64,000 bases of DNA from Atopobium sp. (GCA_015258715.1 JABZHR010000002.1:117713-181712); one strand, 5' to 3'. Positions 45,454 through 54,780 are shown, counted from the stretch's first letter. Numbers and translations are program-made. Notes: generated by a model from the letters alone, not told the origin.

Positions 45454-46180
45454 GATCAAGCCCTGAAAGATGCAGAATGACGTCTGAGGCAATCATCTGA
45501 CCCATAATAGGAGGGTAGTAGGACATAGTTCCTAGCTTGGCAGATTTTCCAGTTGCACCCTCTGGTGCAAAAACTGGTCGCGCTGGCTCAGGGGAGTAGA
45601 GCACACGGAAGTCGGCAAGTCCACGCTTCTTGGACTCTTTTCTCATTACCCTTGCAAGAGCATCGGTATGCGTTTTTGAAAGCGTAGTAATCTCCAGAAG
45701 TTCTGGGTGGATCTTATTGCCGCCGCCCATGCTGGAGATGAGGTAGATATCGTTTTTCTGACACCATGCCACAACAGCTAATTTGGCAGAAATGGTATCG
45801 ATGGCATCAACTACAACATCTGGTTTTGGAAGAGCAGAGAGCTGCTCGTCAACGTTGTCTTTAAGCAAAAACGCGTCAAGTGTGACCACGTGAGCGTCTG
45901 GATTAATGTCCAGAATCATCTCTTTGGTAACGTCAACTTTTCTTTTTCCAATGGTGCTTACATAGGCAATAGCCTGTCTATTAAGGTTGGATGCTTCTAC
46001 TGCATCAGCATCCACTAAAACAAAGGAACCCACACCGCCTCTGGCCAGCGCCTGGACGCAGTTTGAGCCAACGCCGCCAAGCCCTAAGACCATGACGCAG
46101 GAATTTTGAATCTGTCCAAGGCGATCCTTTCCCAGGACAAGTTCAAGTCGAGCAGTGGCTTCAGGAATTGTGGCAGACAT
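45446..46180 (-). CDS. tcdA: ThiF/HesA-family ATP-dependent enzyme, probable tRNA threonylcarbamoyladenosine dehydratase
   Basis: E1-like adenylyltransferase (244 aa from 46180) with RLELVLGKDRLGQIQNSCVMVLGLGGVGSNCVQALARGGVG at the N-terminal end (read in two segments around residue 30), NRQAIAY and DAIDTISAKLAVV. Length, C-terminus (APEGATGKSAKLGTMSYYPPIMG) and the SYYP motif fit TcdA, which cyclises t6A at tRNA position 37. Start: AGGAG lies just before the ATG at 46180; the first ATG 12 bases upstream overlaps that site. It is 33 bp downstream of the RiPP exporter with no terminator, so it may be read through from the cassette. Confidence 0.88.
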   Translation of the reverse strand: MSATIPEATARLELVLGKDRLGQIQNSCVMVLGLGGVGSNCVQALARGGVGSFVLVDADAVEASNLNRQAIAYVSTIGKRKVDVTKEMILDINPDAHVVTLDAFLLKDNVDEQLSALPKPDVVVDAIDTISAKLAVVAWCQKNDIYLISSMGGGNKIHPELLEITTLSKTHTDALARVMRKESKKRGLADFRVLYSPEPARPVFAPEGATGKSAKLGTMSYYPPIMGQMIASDVILHLSGLDHE

Positions 46181-46213
46181 AGAGCTCCTCATAAAAAGTA
46201 TCTGCAGATAGTA

Positions 46214-47932
46214 TTATTGTTCCAGAGTATAGAGGGCCTTAAAGTAATGATTTTGCTGCATAAGTTCCTCAAACGAACCCATTTCGATAATACTACCTTC
46301 TTTCATTACAATAATTTCGTCAAATTTTTTCAGTTGAGCTTCCTCTAAGTTGTGTGTAATGACTAGACGTAGTGTGTCTGAGAGATTTGTTATTGAATTT
46401 ATAATTTGGTCAGTAGTTGAATGGTCAAGTGCTGATGTGGCTTCATCAAAAAATAGAACTTTAGAACCCTTTAACAAACTCCTAGCAATACAAATCCTTT
46501 GACGTTCGCCACCAGAAAGGTTTGAACCTGCTTCACCACATTGATAACTTAGTTTATTTTGTTTAATGAAATCTGTAAGACCAGCTTTTTCACATGCTTG
46601 AGAAATAGCATCTTTTGAGTGACTTTCGAACATAGTAATGTTGTCTTCAATTGATGCATTGAATAAGAAATTCTCTTGTTCTACGAGTGAAACATTTTGA
46701 TAGAGACTCTTTTTATTAATAGTTCTTAACTCTAAGCTATCGTAAAATATATCTCCTTGATAACTTAAATTACCACCCATAAGTAGATTAAATAAAGTAG
46801 ATTTTCCAGATCCTGATATTCCAACAATTGCATAACTTTTATTAGGTAGAAGTTTGATTGATAAATTTTTCAGCACAGCTTTATTTTGTTCATAGCCAAA
46901 TGAAAGATTGTTGATGACTATTCCTTTTGTAACTTTATCTAATACCTGTTGTCCTTCTTCTTCCTTACTGTCAGCGAGAGTCTCAGAAAATTTTAAAATC
47001 AAATCATTTGAAGCCTTACGTGCTGCGAGTAGCGGTGGAATTGTTTGTAAAGGGAGGCTGATGTAATTCATTAGTAACGTAGCCATAAGAATTACACCAG
47101 GGGTAACTCCTTGATTTGAGATACAAAGATATGTACCAGCAATTAAGACAGCCCATTGAGATAATCCGAAAGCACTCCAACTCAGAGTATTAATGAACCG
47201 AGTGGTCTTTCTACTCTCTTTTTTTGATTTTTCAAGAGCATCATTATCTTTTTCAAATAGTCTTACGGCTGCCCCTGTTGCTCCGTAAGCTTTTATCAAA
47301 GGAAAGCCTTTTACCAGATCAGTGATTTGGGCAATGAATTGACTAGTTTTCGCAGAAGATTCTTTTTGAATTTTACCAAGCGTGCCGCCAAGTTTTACAC
47401 CGATAATCAGAGGAAGAATTGAAGCAGCAATAGCTACCATAGTTAATGGAATGCTTTGAACCATTAGCATTATGAGAGCCACAATGAAAGAGATGCTATC
47501 GCTTACCAAAGAAAACATCTGTTCAAGATATGTAGTCTCTATAGTATTTAAATCATTAGTAAGTGCGGATACATAAACAGAACTACCACTTGCTTCAAAT
47601 GAGTTTATACCTTTTTTTAGCATGTATTTAAATGCGGTGTTGCGATATGAGTTTGCAGCATGATAAAGATAATTAGGAACAAAATAACGAACCACTAATT
47701 TATTTGTGATTGCAGAGATTGTTAATATAGCGGCAAATAGACAACCTTGTAGAAAGTCATTAAAAGACCCTGACACAGCGGAGTTCATGAGAATTGAAGT
47801 TATATAGGGAGAACATACCGTAACTAGTTCTAGAGAAGTTGTAAAGAAAAAAGAGCCGAGTAACAACTTTTTGTTACTCCAAAAAAGACTCCGTTTAAGG
47901 TCATTTTGAATTTCTTTAACATTGCTTTTCAT
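46214..47932 (-). CDS. Peptide-exporter ABC protein of the RiPP cassette
   Basis: Half-size ABC exporter (572 aa) with a membrane domain of six helices at about 20-300 and an ATPase domain from about 335: Walker A GISGSGKST at 371-379, signature LSGGE at 472-476, Walker B KVLFFDEATSALD at about 491-503. It lacks the N-terminal cysteine-protease (C39) domain found in bacteriocin exporters that remove double-glycine leaders, so leader removal would need another enzyme. It is third in the minus-strand cassette after the precursor and the radical SAM gene (39 bp between them). Visibly A+T-richer than flanking housekeeping genes. Likely exports, or confers immunity to, the modified peptide. Confidence 0.88.
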   Translation of the reverse strand: MKSNVKEIQNDLKRSLFWSNKKLLLGSFFFTTSLELVTVCSPYITSILMNSAVSGSFNDFLQGCLFAAILTISAITNKLVVRYFVPNYLYHAANSYRNTAFKYMLKKGINSFEASGSSVYVSALTNDLNTIETTYLEQMFSLVSDSISFIVALIMLMVQSIPLTMVAIAASILPLIIGVKLGGTLGKIQKESSAKTSQFIAQITDLVKGFPLIKAYGATGAAVRLFEKDNDALEKSKKESRKTTRFINTLSWSAFGLSQWAVLIAGTYLCISNQGVTPGVILMATLLMNYISLPLQTIPPLLAARKASNDLILKFSETLADSKEEEGQQVLDKVTKGIVINNLSFGYEQNKAVLKNLSIKLLPNKSYAIVGISGSGKSTLFNLLMGGNLSYQGDIFYDSLELRTINKKSLYQNVSLVEQENFLFNASIEDNITMFESHSKDAISQACEKAGLTDFIKQNKLSYQCGEAGSNLSGGERQRICIARSLLKGSKVLFFDEATSALDHSTTDQIINSITNLSDTLRLVITHNLEEAQLKKFDEIIVMKEGSIIEMGSFEELMQQNHYFKALYTLEQ

Positions 47933-47971
47933 GTCAAACCTCTCTTAAGATTTTATTCATCTTCTTAGAAT

Positions 47972-49258
47972 TTATTTTGAGCTTTTTACACCGTACAGTA
48001 AGGCTCCCTGAATAATTTCTCGGTATTTTTTGTGATTAGATAAAAACAGCTCAAGCATAGAGTGAAGAAAAAATTCAATCTTGTTTTGTTGATAAGTACA
48101 TAATTTAGGTTGCCTTTCTATCTCATGTGTACAAATTGAGCAGAACGCTCTAAAAGAACACTGAGAGCAGCGCTCATTACTTTTATCAAATAAGCTAATA
48201 TCATTCTGTTTAGAACAATTGCTTACATTGAAAAGAATGTTTTTTGGCTCATCAAGGAATAAATGACATGGGTAAACATTTCCAAACATATCTACTGCAA
48301 ATTTATTGTATCCTGCACCACAAAATAACCTGTAACTCTTACCTGATATAAGGGTACGAATTAAAAAAACTATTTCATCGTTATATTGTCTTTCTTCTAG
48401 ATTAAAGAAACTTTTGAAATAGTTTAAATTTTCATTTAAGGGAATATCAAAATCAAATTGCTTTGAAGGATCATTATTAATAAGATCGGCAACAATAACT
48501 TTTGGCGTATTATAACGAGACGATAGATAGCTAGATAAATCAGATTTACTGATTCCTTTAGCTAAATGGAGGGAAGAATAAGTCGATTCAATAGCAATAG
48601 TATGATTTTCGGAAAATTTTTTTATATTCTTATCAACAATACTATACGTGCCTGAACCGTTTCTAAGAATTCGGTATGAGTCGTTTATTTCCTCTGGACC
48701 ATCAATACTTGCTATTACTGAAATATCGTATCTATCGATAAGTTTTATTGCTGGTTTTAATAGTAGTGACGCATTTGTAACAAGAGAGTAGCTTGGAATT
48801 TTTGATGGATAATTTTTTTGAATATAAGAACAGGCATGTTCTATTTTATTAAGTGCTAAAAGAGGCTCCCCTCCGAAGAAACTAACTTGTAAGACTTTTT
48901 GGTATTTATGAAAAAAATAATCAATAGTCTGTTCTATAACACTATTTGTCATTTCATGAATTGGTAAATCATAGCTTCCTGCATGAGCAAAACAATACTT
49001 ACAGGTAAAATTACATTTATTTGTAATAATCAACCGAAGAGAGTCTAATGTTTTTGGTGTTGAGAGTGGATAATCAGAATAATTTAAATCAGATAGATAA
49101 TGATTAATTAATGATTCTTCATTTACAGAATAGTCACCAGATTGAATTTTCAAAGCGAGTTCATACGGAATTTTGTAAATCTTACAGTTAAAAGTATCAA
49201 ATAAAATAGCACTTTGAGTACTATTTGAGATATGTATAAAAGCATTTTCTTTAAGCAT
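47972..49258 (-). CDS. Radical SAM/SPASM peptide maturase
   Basis: Predicted RiPP-modifying enzyme (428 aa from the ATG at 49258, which follows GGTGG). Residues 1-75 form a small N-terminal region that could be a peptide-recognition (PqqD-like) domain. The radical SAM cluster is C82-x3-C86-x2-C89 (NKCNFTCKYC), with GGEP at 129-132. A SPASM domain at about 310-390 carries the cysteine pattern C313, C331, C348, C364-x2-C367-x5-C373-x2-C376, C387, expected to bind two auxiliary clusters. Such enzymes install thioether or C-C crosslinks in small peptides. A start at 49315 was rejected because it lies inside a hairpin. Substrate is almost certainly the 46-aa peptide just upstream. Confidence 0.93.
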   Translation of the reverse strand: MLKENAFIHISNSTQSAILFDTFNCKIYKIPYELALKIQSGDYSVNEESLINHYLSDLNYSDYPLSTPKTLDSLRLIITNKCNFTCKYCFAHAGSYDLPIHEMTNSVIEQTIDYFFHKYQKVLQVSFFGGEPLLALNKIEHACSYIQKNYPSKIPSYSLVTNASLLLKPAIKLIDRYDISVIASIDGPEEINDSYRILRNGSGTYSIVDKNIKKFSENHTIAIESTYSSLHLAKGISKSDLSSYLSSRYNTPKVIVADLINNDPSKQFDFDIPLNENLNYFKSFFNLEERQYNDEIVFLIRTLISGKSYRLFCGAGYNKFAVDMFGNVYPCHLFLDEPKNILFNVSNCSKQNDISLFDKSNERCSQCSFRAFCSICTHEIERQPKLCTYQQNKIEFFLHSMLELFLSNHKKYREIIQGALLYGVKSSK

Positions 49259-49283
49259 TGTATGCCACCAAAGGTCAATCCTA

Positions 49284-49313
49284 GGCATTAGCATTGAGAA
49301 CAATGCTAATGCC
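49284..49313 (-). promoter_or_regulatory. Hairpin between RiPP precursor and maturase genes
   Basis: GGCATTAGCATTG at 49284-49296 pairs perfectly with CAATGCTAATGCC at 49301-49313 (13 bp, 4-base loop). No U-run follows on the minus strand. Placement after the precursor stop suggests partial termination or mRNA protection so that the peptide is made in excess over the enzyme. Confidence 0.75.
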
Positions 49314-49345
49314 ATTAGATTATTCTAATTTAGATGTAAAAGTAT

Positions 49346-49486
49346 TTTAATTTTTGATATCTGCGCCGGAGCAGAAAATTCCACACCACCCGTTGGCATC
49401 GACTGTAGAAATGCTCGCAGCCAAATCACTGTCTAGATCTGTAACATCGACAATTTCCCAAGAAATCTCAGCTACTGGTACATTCA
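49346..49486 (-). CDS. RiPP precursor peptide (46 aa) with a Trp-Cys-Gly-Ile-Phe-Cys core
   Basis: Minus-strand ATG at 49484-49486 is preceded by GAAGGGAAC, 4-9 bases away; TAA is at 49346-49348. Residues 1-31 form an acidic leader (ISWEIVDVTDLDSDLA); the C-terminal end is NGWCGIFCSGADIKN with Cys35 and Cys39 (CX3C) next to Trp34 and Phe38. It lies immediately upstream of a radical SAM/SPASM gene and an ABC exporter on the same strand, the layout of sactipeptide/ranthipeptide-type clusters. There is no double-glycine leader site. No homologue is recognised from memory, and the modification is not known. Coding confidence rests on the ribosome site, position and core composition. Confidence 0.8.
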
Positions 49487-49519
49487 TTTTAGTTCCCTTC
49501 AGCTAAAACTTTGAATTGA

Positions 49520-49529
49520 ATGTCGCGAC
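49520..49529. promoter_or_regulatory. Short palindrome in the RiPP promoter region
   Basis: TGTCGCGACA, perfect 10-bp palindrome 34 bp upstream of the precursor start, in the 184-bp A+T-rich region between the cassette and valS. A possible operator; nothing else is visible here except a TATACT box for valS at 49630-49635. Confidence 0.4.
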
Positions 49530-49670
49530 AAATCAATACTACTACTTTTTTATAGAAAGTGTAATTTTTTATATGAAATATTAAAATTACATTACTATAT
49601 TCCCCTAAACCACATCTGTTTCAATGCATTATACTGTTCAAATGGTTAATAGGAATACTGCTAAAAGCAT

Positions 49671-52376
49671 ATGAAAGGCAAGATTACTGTGGAAGAAATG
49701 CCCAAGAATTATGATCCTCAGGCAGCTGAGCCTGAGCTCATTGAAAAGTGGATAAAGGCAGATTGCTATGGTCGCAGCAAAGGAACTGAAGACCGTACGG
49801 TAGTTATCCCTCCACCAAACGTTACCGGCATCCTTCACATGGGCCATGCCATGGACGACACCATCCAGGACACCTACATTCGTTATTCTCGCATGCGCGG
49901 TTACTCAACTCGTTGGATTCTAGGAACTGACCACGCAGGCATTGCAACTCAGACTAAGGTTGATAAGAAGCTTAAGTCAGAGGGTATTTCTCGTCTTGAA
50001 ATTGGTCGCGAGAAGTTCCTGGATGCTTGCTGGGATTGGACGCGCGAGTACGGCGGAACCATTGTTTCTCAGATTAAGCGCATGGGCTGCTCCATTGATT
50101 TTAATGACGAGAAGTTCACTATGTCTCCTGAGTACACTCAGGCAGTGCGTAAGGTCTTTGTTGACTGGTATCATGACCAGCTCATTTATCGCGGTAAGCG
50201 CATCGTAAACTGGTGTCCTCATTGCGAGACTTCTATCTCTGATGATGAGGCGGAGTACGCTGACGAGAAGGGCCATCTTTGGTACCTGCGTTATCCACTC
50301 AAAGAGCCTGTTAATGGCGTTGAGTACATTACCGTAGCAACTACTCGTCCAGAGACTATGCTAGGCGATACCGGCGTGGCTGTTTCTCCTCAAGATCCAG
50401 AAAAGGCAGATCTTGTTGGAAAGACCGTTATTCTGCCAATTGTTGACCGAGAGATTCCAATTTTCTCTGACTGGCATGTTGATGCAGGCTTTGGTACCGG
50501 TTTTGTTAAGGTAACCCCAGCTCATGACCCTAACGACTTTGCTATGGGTCAGACTCACAATCTTGAGCAGATCAACATCTTTGATGAGCACGCAGTTGTT
50601 GTTGACGGCTATGGTGAGTTCTCCGGCCTTGATAGAGATCAGGCTCGTGAGGCTATTGTTGCTTGGTTTGAAGAGCACGGTCTGCTTGATCACGTTGAAG
50701 ACCTTGATCACTCTGTTATGCATTGCTACCGCTGCGGCACAACTCTTGAGCCATGGCTCTCTGAGCAGTGGTTTGTTGCTGTTGATAGGCTCAAAGAGCC
50801 TGCAGCACAGGTAGTCAAAGACGGTCAGGTCACCTTCCACCCAGAGCGTTGGACTCAGACCTACCTCACTTGGATGGAGAATCTCCGTGACTGGAACATC
50901 TCCAGGCAGCTTTGGTGGGGACACCGCATTCCTGTGTTCTACTGCGATGATTGTGGCTGGCAGGATGCGCTTATGGAAGACACTGACGTCTGTCCAAAGT
51001 GCGGCGGTCATCATGTTCACCAGGATGAGGATGTTTTGGATACCTGGTTCTCTTCTCAGCTGTGGACTTTTGCTACACAGGGTTGGCCAGATCATCCTGA
51101 ACAGCTTGAGGGTCACCACCCAACACAGGTCCTGGTAACCGCTCGAGACATCATTGCTCTTTGGGTTGCTCGCATGATTATGAGTTCGCTTTACTTCACC
51201 AAAGAGATTCCATTCCACGATGTCTACATATACGCAACCATTTTGGCTAAGGACGGCAGTCGTATGTCCAAGTCAAAGGGTAACGGCGTAGATCCTATGG
51301 ACTTGATTGCTAAGTACGGTGCAGACGCAATGCGTTATAACCTGCTTACGCTTATTACCAACAACCAGGACGTCAAGTTTGATGCTGTTCTTGATAAGAA
51401 GACTCGTGAGCTTATTGAGTCTCCAAGAACTGATCAGGCACGTTCTTTTGTTACTAAGATTTGGAATGCAAGTCGCTTTGTTCAGATGAACCTTGACGGC
51501 TACACTGCCGGCATGCCAAAGGCAGAGACACCAGAAGATGCATGGATGTTCTCGCGTCTTGCAAAGGTTGTTGCAGAGACAACTGAGCAGCTTGAGACCT
51601 ACGGCTTTGGTGAGTATGCTCGCAATATTCAGTCCTTCTTCTGGAATGATGTTTGCGACTGGTACATTGAGCTCTGCAAGGGCCGCCTTCTGGACGGAAC
51701 CCCTGATCAGCGCCTGCAGGTTCAGCGCAACCTTGTCTTTGTCTTGGATGTCAGTATGAGGCTTTTGCATCCAGCTATGCCATTTGTTACCGAGAGCGTT
51801 TGGGATGCCCTTCCTGCATCTGGTCTTTTGAGTCATGACGCAGAGTTCTTGATGATTTCTGAGTGGCCAGACCCACAGAAGCTTGAAAACTTTGTTGACG
51901 AGGCAGCTGAGCATAACTTCTCGCTTGCTAAGACCGTTGTTTCTGCTGTTCGTTCTTCTCGCGCACGTTATAGGCTGTCTCCAAAGACAGATCTTGCTGT
52001 TGTGGTTAAAGCTCCAGCACAGGATGTTGCAGCGCTGAAGGAGCAGGCAGTCTTCATTCAGAATGTTGGCCGCGTAAGCTCGCTTGAGGTCGCTGAGGCT
52101 CCTCAGAAGCCTGCTGGCTCTGTTTCTGTCACCGATGCTGGCCTTGAAATGTACGTTGTTCTTGGTGAGCTCGTTGACCTTGCTGCTGAGGCCAAACGTC
52201 TTCAGAAAGATCTTGAGTCCGCAAAGAAGGAGCTCTCTGGTGTGGAGCGCACCCTTGCTAATGAGGGCTTTGTTGCTAAGGCAGCGCCTGAAGTTATCGA
52301 GAAGAAACGTGCACGCGCAGAAGAACTTACTACGCTTGTTGCTCAGCTAGAGCAGCAGATTGCCGACTTCTCATAA
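49671..52376 (+). CDS. valS: Valyl-tRNA synthetase
   Basis: Class I aminoacyl-tRNA synthetase that charges tRNA-Val and edits mischarged threonine. It is 901 aa. HIGH-type motif PPNVTGILHMGHA near residue 46, an editing domain with TTRPETMLGDTGVAV, KMSKS motif DGSRMSKSKGNGVDP near 530, and a C-terminal coiled coil from about 840 (LVDLAAEAKRLQKDLESAKKE). The first ATG (49671) has only a distant AGGAA; the ATG at 49698 (MPKNYDPQ), which follows GGAAGA, may be the real start. No T-box leader is present in the 160 bp upstream. Confidence 0.96.
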   Translation: MKGKITVEEMPKNYDPQAAEPELIEKWIKADCYGRSKGTEDRTVVIPPPNVTGILHMGHAMDDTIQDTYIRYSRMRGYSTRWILGTDHAGIATQTKVDKKLKSEGISRLEIGREKFLDACWDWTREYGGTIVSQIKRMGCSIDFNDEKFTMSPEYTQAVRKVFVDWYHDQLIYRGKRIVNWCPHCETSISDDEAEYADEKGHLWYLRYPLKEPVNGVEYITVATTRPETMLGDTGVAVSPQDPEKADLVGKTVILPIVDREIPIFSDWHVDAGFGTGFVKVTPAHDPNDFAMGQTHNLEQINIFDEHAVVVDGYGEFSGLDRDQAREAIVAWFEEHGLLDHVEDLDHSVMHCYRCGTTLEPWLSEQWFVAVDRLKEPAAQVVKDGQVTFHPERWTQTYLTWMENLRDWNISRQLWWGHRIPVFYCDDCGWQDALMEDTDVCPKCGGHHVHQDEDVLDTWFSSQLWTFATQGWPDHPEQLEGHHPTQVLVTARDIIALWVARMIMSSLYFTKEIPFHDVYIYATILAKDGSRMSKSKGNGVDPMDLIAKYGADAMRYNLLTLITNNQDVKFDAVLDKKTRELIESPRTDQARSFVTKIWNASRFVQMNLDGYTAGMPKAETPEDAWMFSRLAKVVAETTEQLETYGFGEYARNIQSFFWNDVCDWYIELCKGRLLDGTPDQRLQVQRNLVFVLDVSMRLLHPAMPFVTESVWDALPASGLLSHDAEFLMISEWPDPQKLENFVDEAAEHNFSLAKTVVSAVRSSRARYRLSPKTDLAVVVKAPAQDVAALKEQAVFIQNVGRVSSLEVAEAPQKPAGSVSVTDAGLEMYVVLGELVDLAAEAKRLQKDLESAKKELSGVERTLANEGFVAKAAPEVIEKKRARAEELTTLVAQLEQQIADFS

Positions 52377-52385
52377 GTAAAACTT

Positions 52386-52416
52386 GATGCGGCGTAACAG
52401 CCGCATCTTGTGTTTA
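52386..52416 (+). terminator. Hairpin after valS
   Basis: GATGCGGC at 52386-52393 pairs with GCCGCATC at 52400-52407, then TTGTGTTT; a weak terminator. Confidence 0.7.
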
Positions 52417-52452
52417 GTACGTGTATGCAGCCCACTTTAGGTTAGGAACAAC

Positions 52453-54126
52453 ATGTCTGAGGTTACATCCGATATCGAGATTGCTCAATCATCCGAGATG
52501 CTTCCCATCTTTGAGGTGGCAAAGCGTGCGGGTATTCCAGAGGACCTTCTGGAGCCTTATGGTCGCTATAAGGCAAAGCTTGATGCACGTGCTTTGGCAG
52601 ATAAGCCTCTTCGCGGAAAGCTTGTGCTGGTTACCGCCATTAACCCAACGCCAGCAGGTGAGGGAAAGACTACTACCTCAGTTGGTCTGGCAGATGCTTT
52701 GACCAGCTTGGGACAGTCTGCCATGTTGGCCCTTAGAGAGCCTTCTTTGGGACCTGTCTTTGGTGTCAAGGGTGGCGCTGCGGGCGGCGGATATGCCCAG
52801 GTAGTTCCTATGGAAGACATTAACCTTCACTTTACCGGTGACTTCCACGCTATTGGCGCTGCAAACAACCTCTGCGCAGCCATGCTGGATAACCATATCA
52901 AGCAGGGCAACAGTCTCAATATTGATCCACGTCGTGTTGTGTGGAAGCGCTGCGTAGACATGAATGATCGCCAGCTCAGAAACGTTGTTGACGGACTTGG
53001 CGGCATTGCAGACGGCATGCCAAGACAAGACGGCTTTGATATTACCGTTGCTTCTGAGGTCATGGCTGTATTCTGCCTTGCTTCCGGCATCAAAGACCTT
53101 AAAGAGCGCCTGGGCAGAATGGTTATTGCCTACACCTATGACCGCAAGCCTGTTACCGTCAGCGATATCCACGCAGAGGGCGCTATGACAGCGCTCCTCA
53201 AAGACGCTATTCAGCCTAACTTGGTCCAGACGCTTGAGCATACACCTGCTCTTGTTCACGGCGGTCCTTTTGCCAACATTGCTCACGGCTGCAATACGGT
53301 TGAGGCAACAAAAACCGCTCTTCGTCTTGCAGATTACGTTGTTACCGAGGCAGGTTTTGGTGCAGACCTTGGTGCCGAGAAGTTCTTGGACATTAAGTGC
53401 AGAGCTACTGGTCTTGCTCCATCGGCTGTTGTTCTGGTGGCAACCGTTCGTGCACTTAAGTACAACGGAGGCGTTGCCAAAGCAGACCTTAACCAGCAAA
53501 ACGTTGAGGCGCTTAAAGAGGGCATTCCTAACCTGCTTCGCCACGTTGACAACATCCAGACGGTCTACGGTCTTCCTGTAGTTGTTGCCATCAATGCATT
53601 CCCAACAGACACTCCTGAAGAACTTGCTCTGGTGGAGGAAGAGTGCAAGAAGCGTGGTGTAAACGTAGTGCTGTCTGAGGTTTGGGCAAAAGGCGGTAAG
53701 GGAGGTCAGGCTCTGGCAGAAGAGGTCATGCGCCTTTGCCAGACTGAGTCTAAGCTCACCTTTGCTTACGATGTCAAAGAGTCTTTGAAGCAGAAAATTA
53801 CCGACATTGCCACTAAGATTTACCACGCCGACGGTGTTGAATTTGCTCCAAGTGCCGCCAAGCAGCTTCAACAGCTTGAAGAGCTTGGCTTTGGCGAGCT
53901 TCCTATTTGTATGGCAAAAACCCAGTATTCCTTTACTGACGATCAGACTAAATTGGGTGCTCCAGAAAACTTTAAGATTACCGTGCGAGAAGTTCGTGTT
54001 TCTGCAGGGGCTGGCTTTGTGGTCTGCCTTACTGGCTCTATTATGACCATGCCGGGACTTCCAAAGGTTCCTGCTGCAGAGCACATTGATGTTCTTGATG
54101 ATGGAAGAATTGTGGGTCTTTTCTAA
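52453..54126 (+). CDS. fhs: Formate-tetrahydrofolate ligase
   Basis: Makes 10-formyl-THF from formate, THF and ATP (557 aa). ATP loop [19 protein letters not shown] at about 63-81, [20 protein letters not shown] near 96-115, and the family signature [17 protein letters not shown]. Start of a five-gene folate operon: fhs stop overlaps fchA (TAATG), then folD, folE and folC follow closely. It lets the cell use or recycle formate from mixed-acid fermentation for purine and fMet synthesis. Confidence 0.97.
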   Translation: MSEVTSDIEIAQSSEMLPIFEVAKRAGIPEDLLEPYGRYKAKLDARALADKPLRGKLVLVTAINPTPAGEGKTTTSVGLADALTSLGQSAMLALREPSLGPVFGVKGGAAGGGYAQVVPMEDINLHFTGDFHAIGAANNLCAAMLDNHIKQGNSLNIDPRRVVWKRCVDMNDRQLRNVVDGLGGIADGMPRQDGFDITVASEVMAVFCLASGIKDLKERLGRMVIAYTYDRKPVTVSDIHAEGAMTALLKDAIQPNLVQTLEHTPALVHGGPFANIAHGCNTVEATKTALRLADYVVTEAGFGADLGAEKFLDIKCRATGLAPSAVVLVATVRALKYNGGVAKADLNQQNVEALKEGIPNLLRHVDNIQTVYGLPVVVAINAFPTDTPEELALVEEECKKRGVNVVLSEVWAKGGKGGQALAEEVMRLCQTESKLTFAYDVKESLKQKITDIATKIYHADGVEFAPSAAKQLQQLEELGFGELPICMAKTQYSFTDDQTKLGAPENFKITVREVRVSAGAGFVVCLTGSIMTMPGLPKVPAAEHIDVLDDGRIVGLF

Positions 54127-54779
54127 TGTCTTATCCCTCTTCACCTGAAGAAGTAGCGTTTACAACCTATAGCGCAGACTCTTATGCCCAGCATCTTGCT
54201 GCTAAAGAGCCTATTCCTGGTGGCGGTAGTGCTGCCGCTTATGTAGGGGCACTTGCAGTGTCTTTGGCTTCAATGGCTGGTGTGTACGCACAAGGAAAAC
54301 CTGCCTATGCTCAGCATGAAGACGATCTTGCAACATACATCGCCCGAGCCGGAGCGCTTCGCCAAGACTTCATGGAGCTTATGGATGAGGACTCTCGCCA
54401 GTTTTTGCTGGTTTCCAGCGCGTTTAGTGTGTCTAAAGATGATCCAAAGCGCGTAGAGATTGTTGAGGATGCTCTTAAAGAAGCAGCTCAACCTCCGCTG
54501 AAGGTTATGAGAAAAGTGTGCGAGTCCATTGAACTTCTCGAAGAAATGCTTATCAAGGGATCTCGTATGCTTTTATCCGACGTAGGTTGCGGTGCTGCTC
54601 TTGCGCGTGGAGCTTTGATTGCAGCTTCTCACACGTTGTTTGTAAACACGCGCTCCATGCATGATACGGCCTATGCTCAAACATTGCTCGATGAGGCAGA
54701 TAAGCTTCTGGACACCTATGTATCACGAGCTGACGCCGTAAGTGATGCGGTGAGCGCACAGCTAAGACAGGAGGCATAA
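54126..54779 (+). CDS. fchA: Methenyl-THF cyclohydrolase / formiminotransferase-cyclodeaminase-family protein
   Basis: 217-aa helical protein of the cyclodeaminase/cyclohydrolase family. The glycine loop PIPGGGSAAAYVGALAVSLASMAG lies near residues 27-50; the C-terminal part resembles FTCD with GAALARGALIAA near 160. FchA-type members convert methenyl-THF to 10-formyl-THF. Between fhs and folD it fills the step that this FolD probably cannot do (see folD). ATG overlaps the fhs stop by one base. Confidence 0.9.
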   Translation: MSYPSSPEEVAFTTYSADSYAQHLAAKEPIPGGGSAAAYVGALAVSLASMAGVYAQGKPAYAQHEDDLATYIARAGALRQDFMELMDEDSRQFLLVSSAFSVSKDDPKRVEIVEDALKEAAQPPLKVMRKVCESIELLEEMLIKGSRMLLSDVGCGAALARGALIAASHTLFVNTRSMHDTAYAQTLLDEADKLLDTYVSRADAVSDAVSAQLRQEA

Positions 54780-54780
54780 C

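Noticed and set aside
46214..47932. Bacteriocin exporter with built-in leader protease
   Set aside because: The N-terminus goes directly into membrane helices; no C39 cysteine-protease domain, and the precursor has no double-glycine site.
43520..49486. GT8 glycosyltransferase, TatD and TcdA as parts of the RiPP system
   Set aside because: TatD and TcdA are common housekeeping genes and GT8 has its own terminator-like region. They have genome-typical composition, unlike the cassette.
49500..49670. T-box leader for valS
   Set aside because: The gap is only about 180 bp, and neither a T-box core (TGGNACCGCG type) nor a terminator is present.
52678..54144. Long minus-strand open frame inside fhs (and similar frames opposite carB, thrS and other genes)
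   Set aside because: These are antisense shadows of well-supported genes, rich in Cys/Ser/Arg, with no family motifs or ribosome sites.
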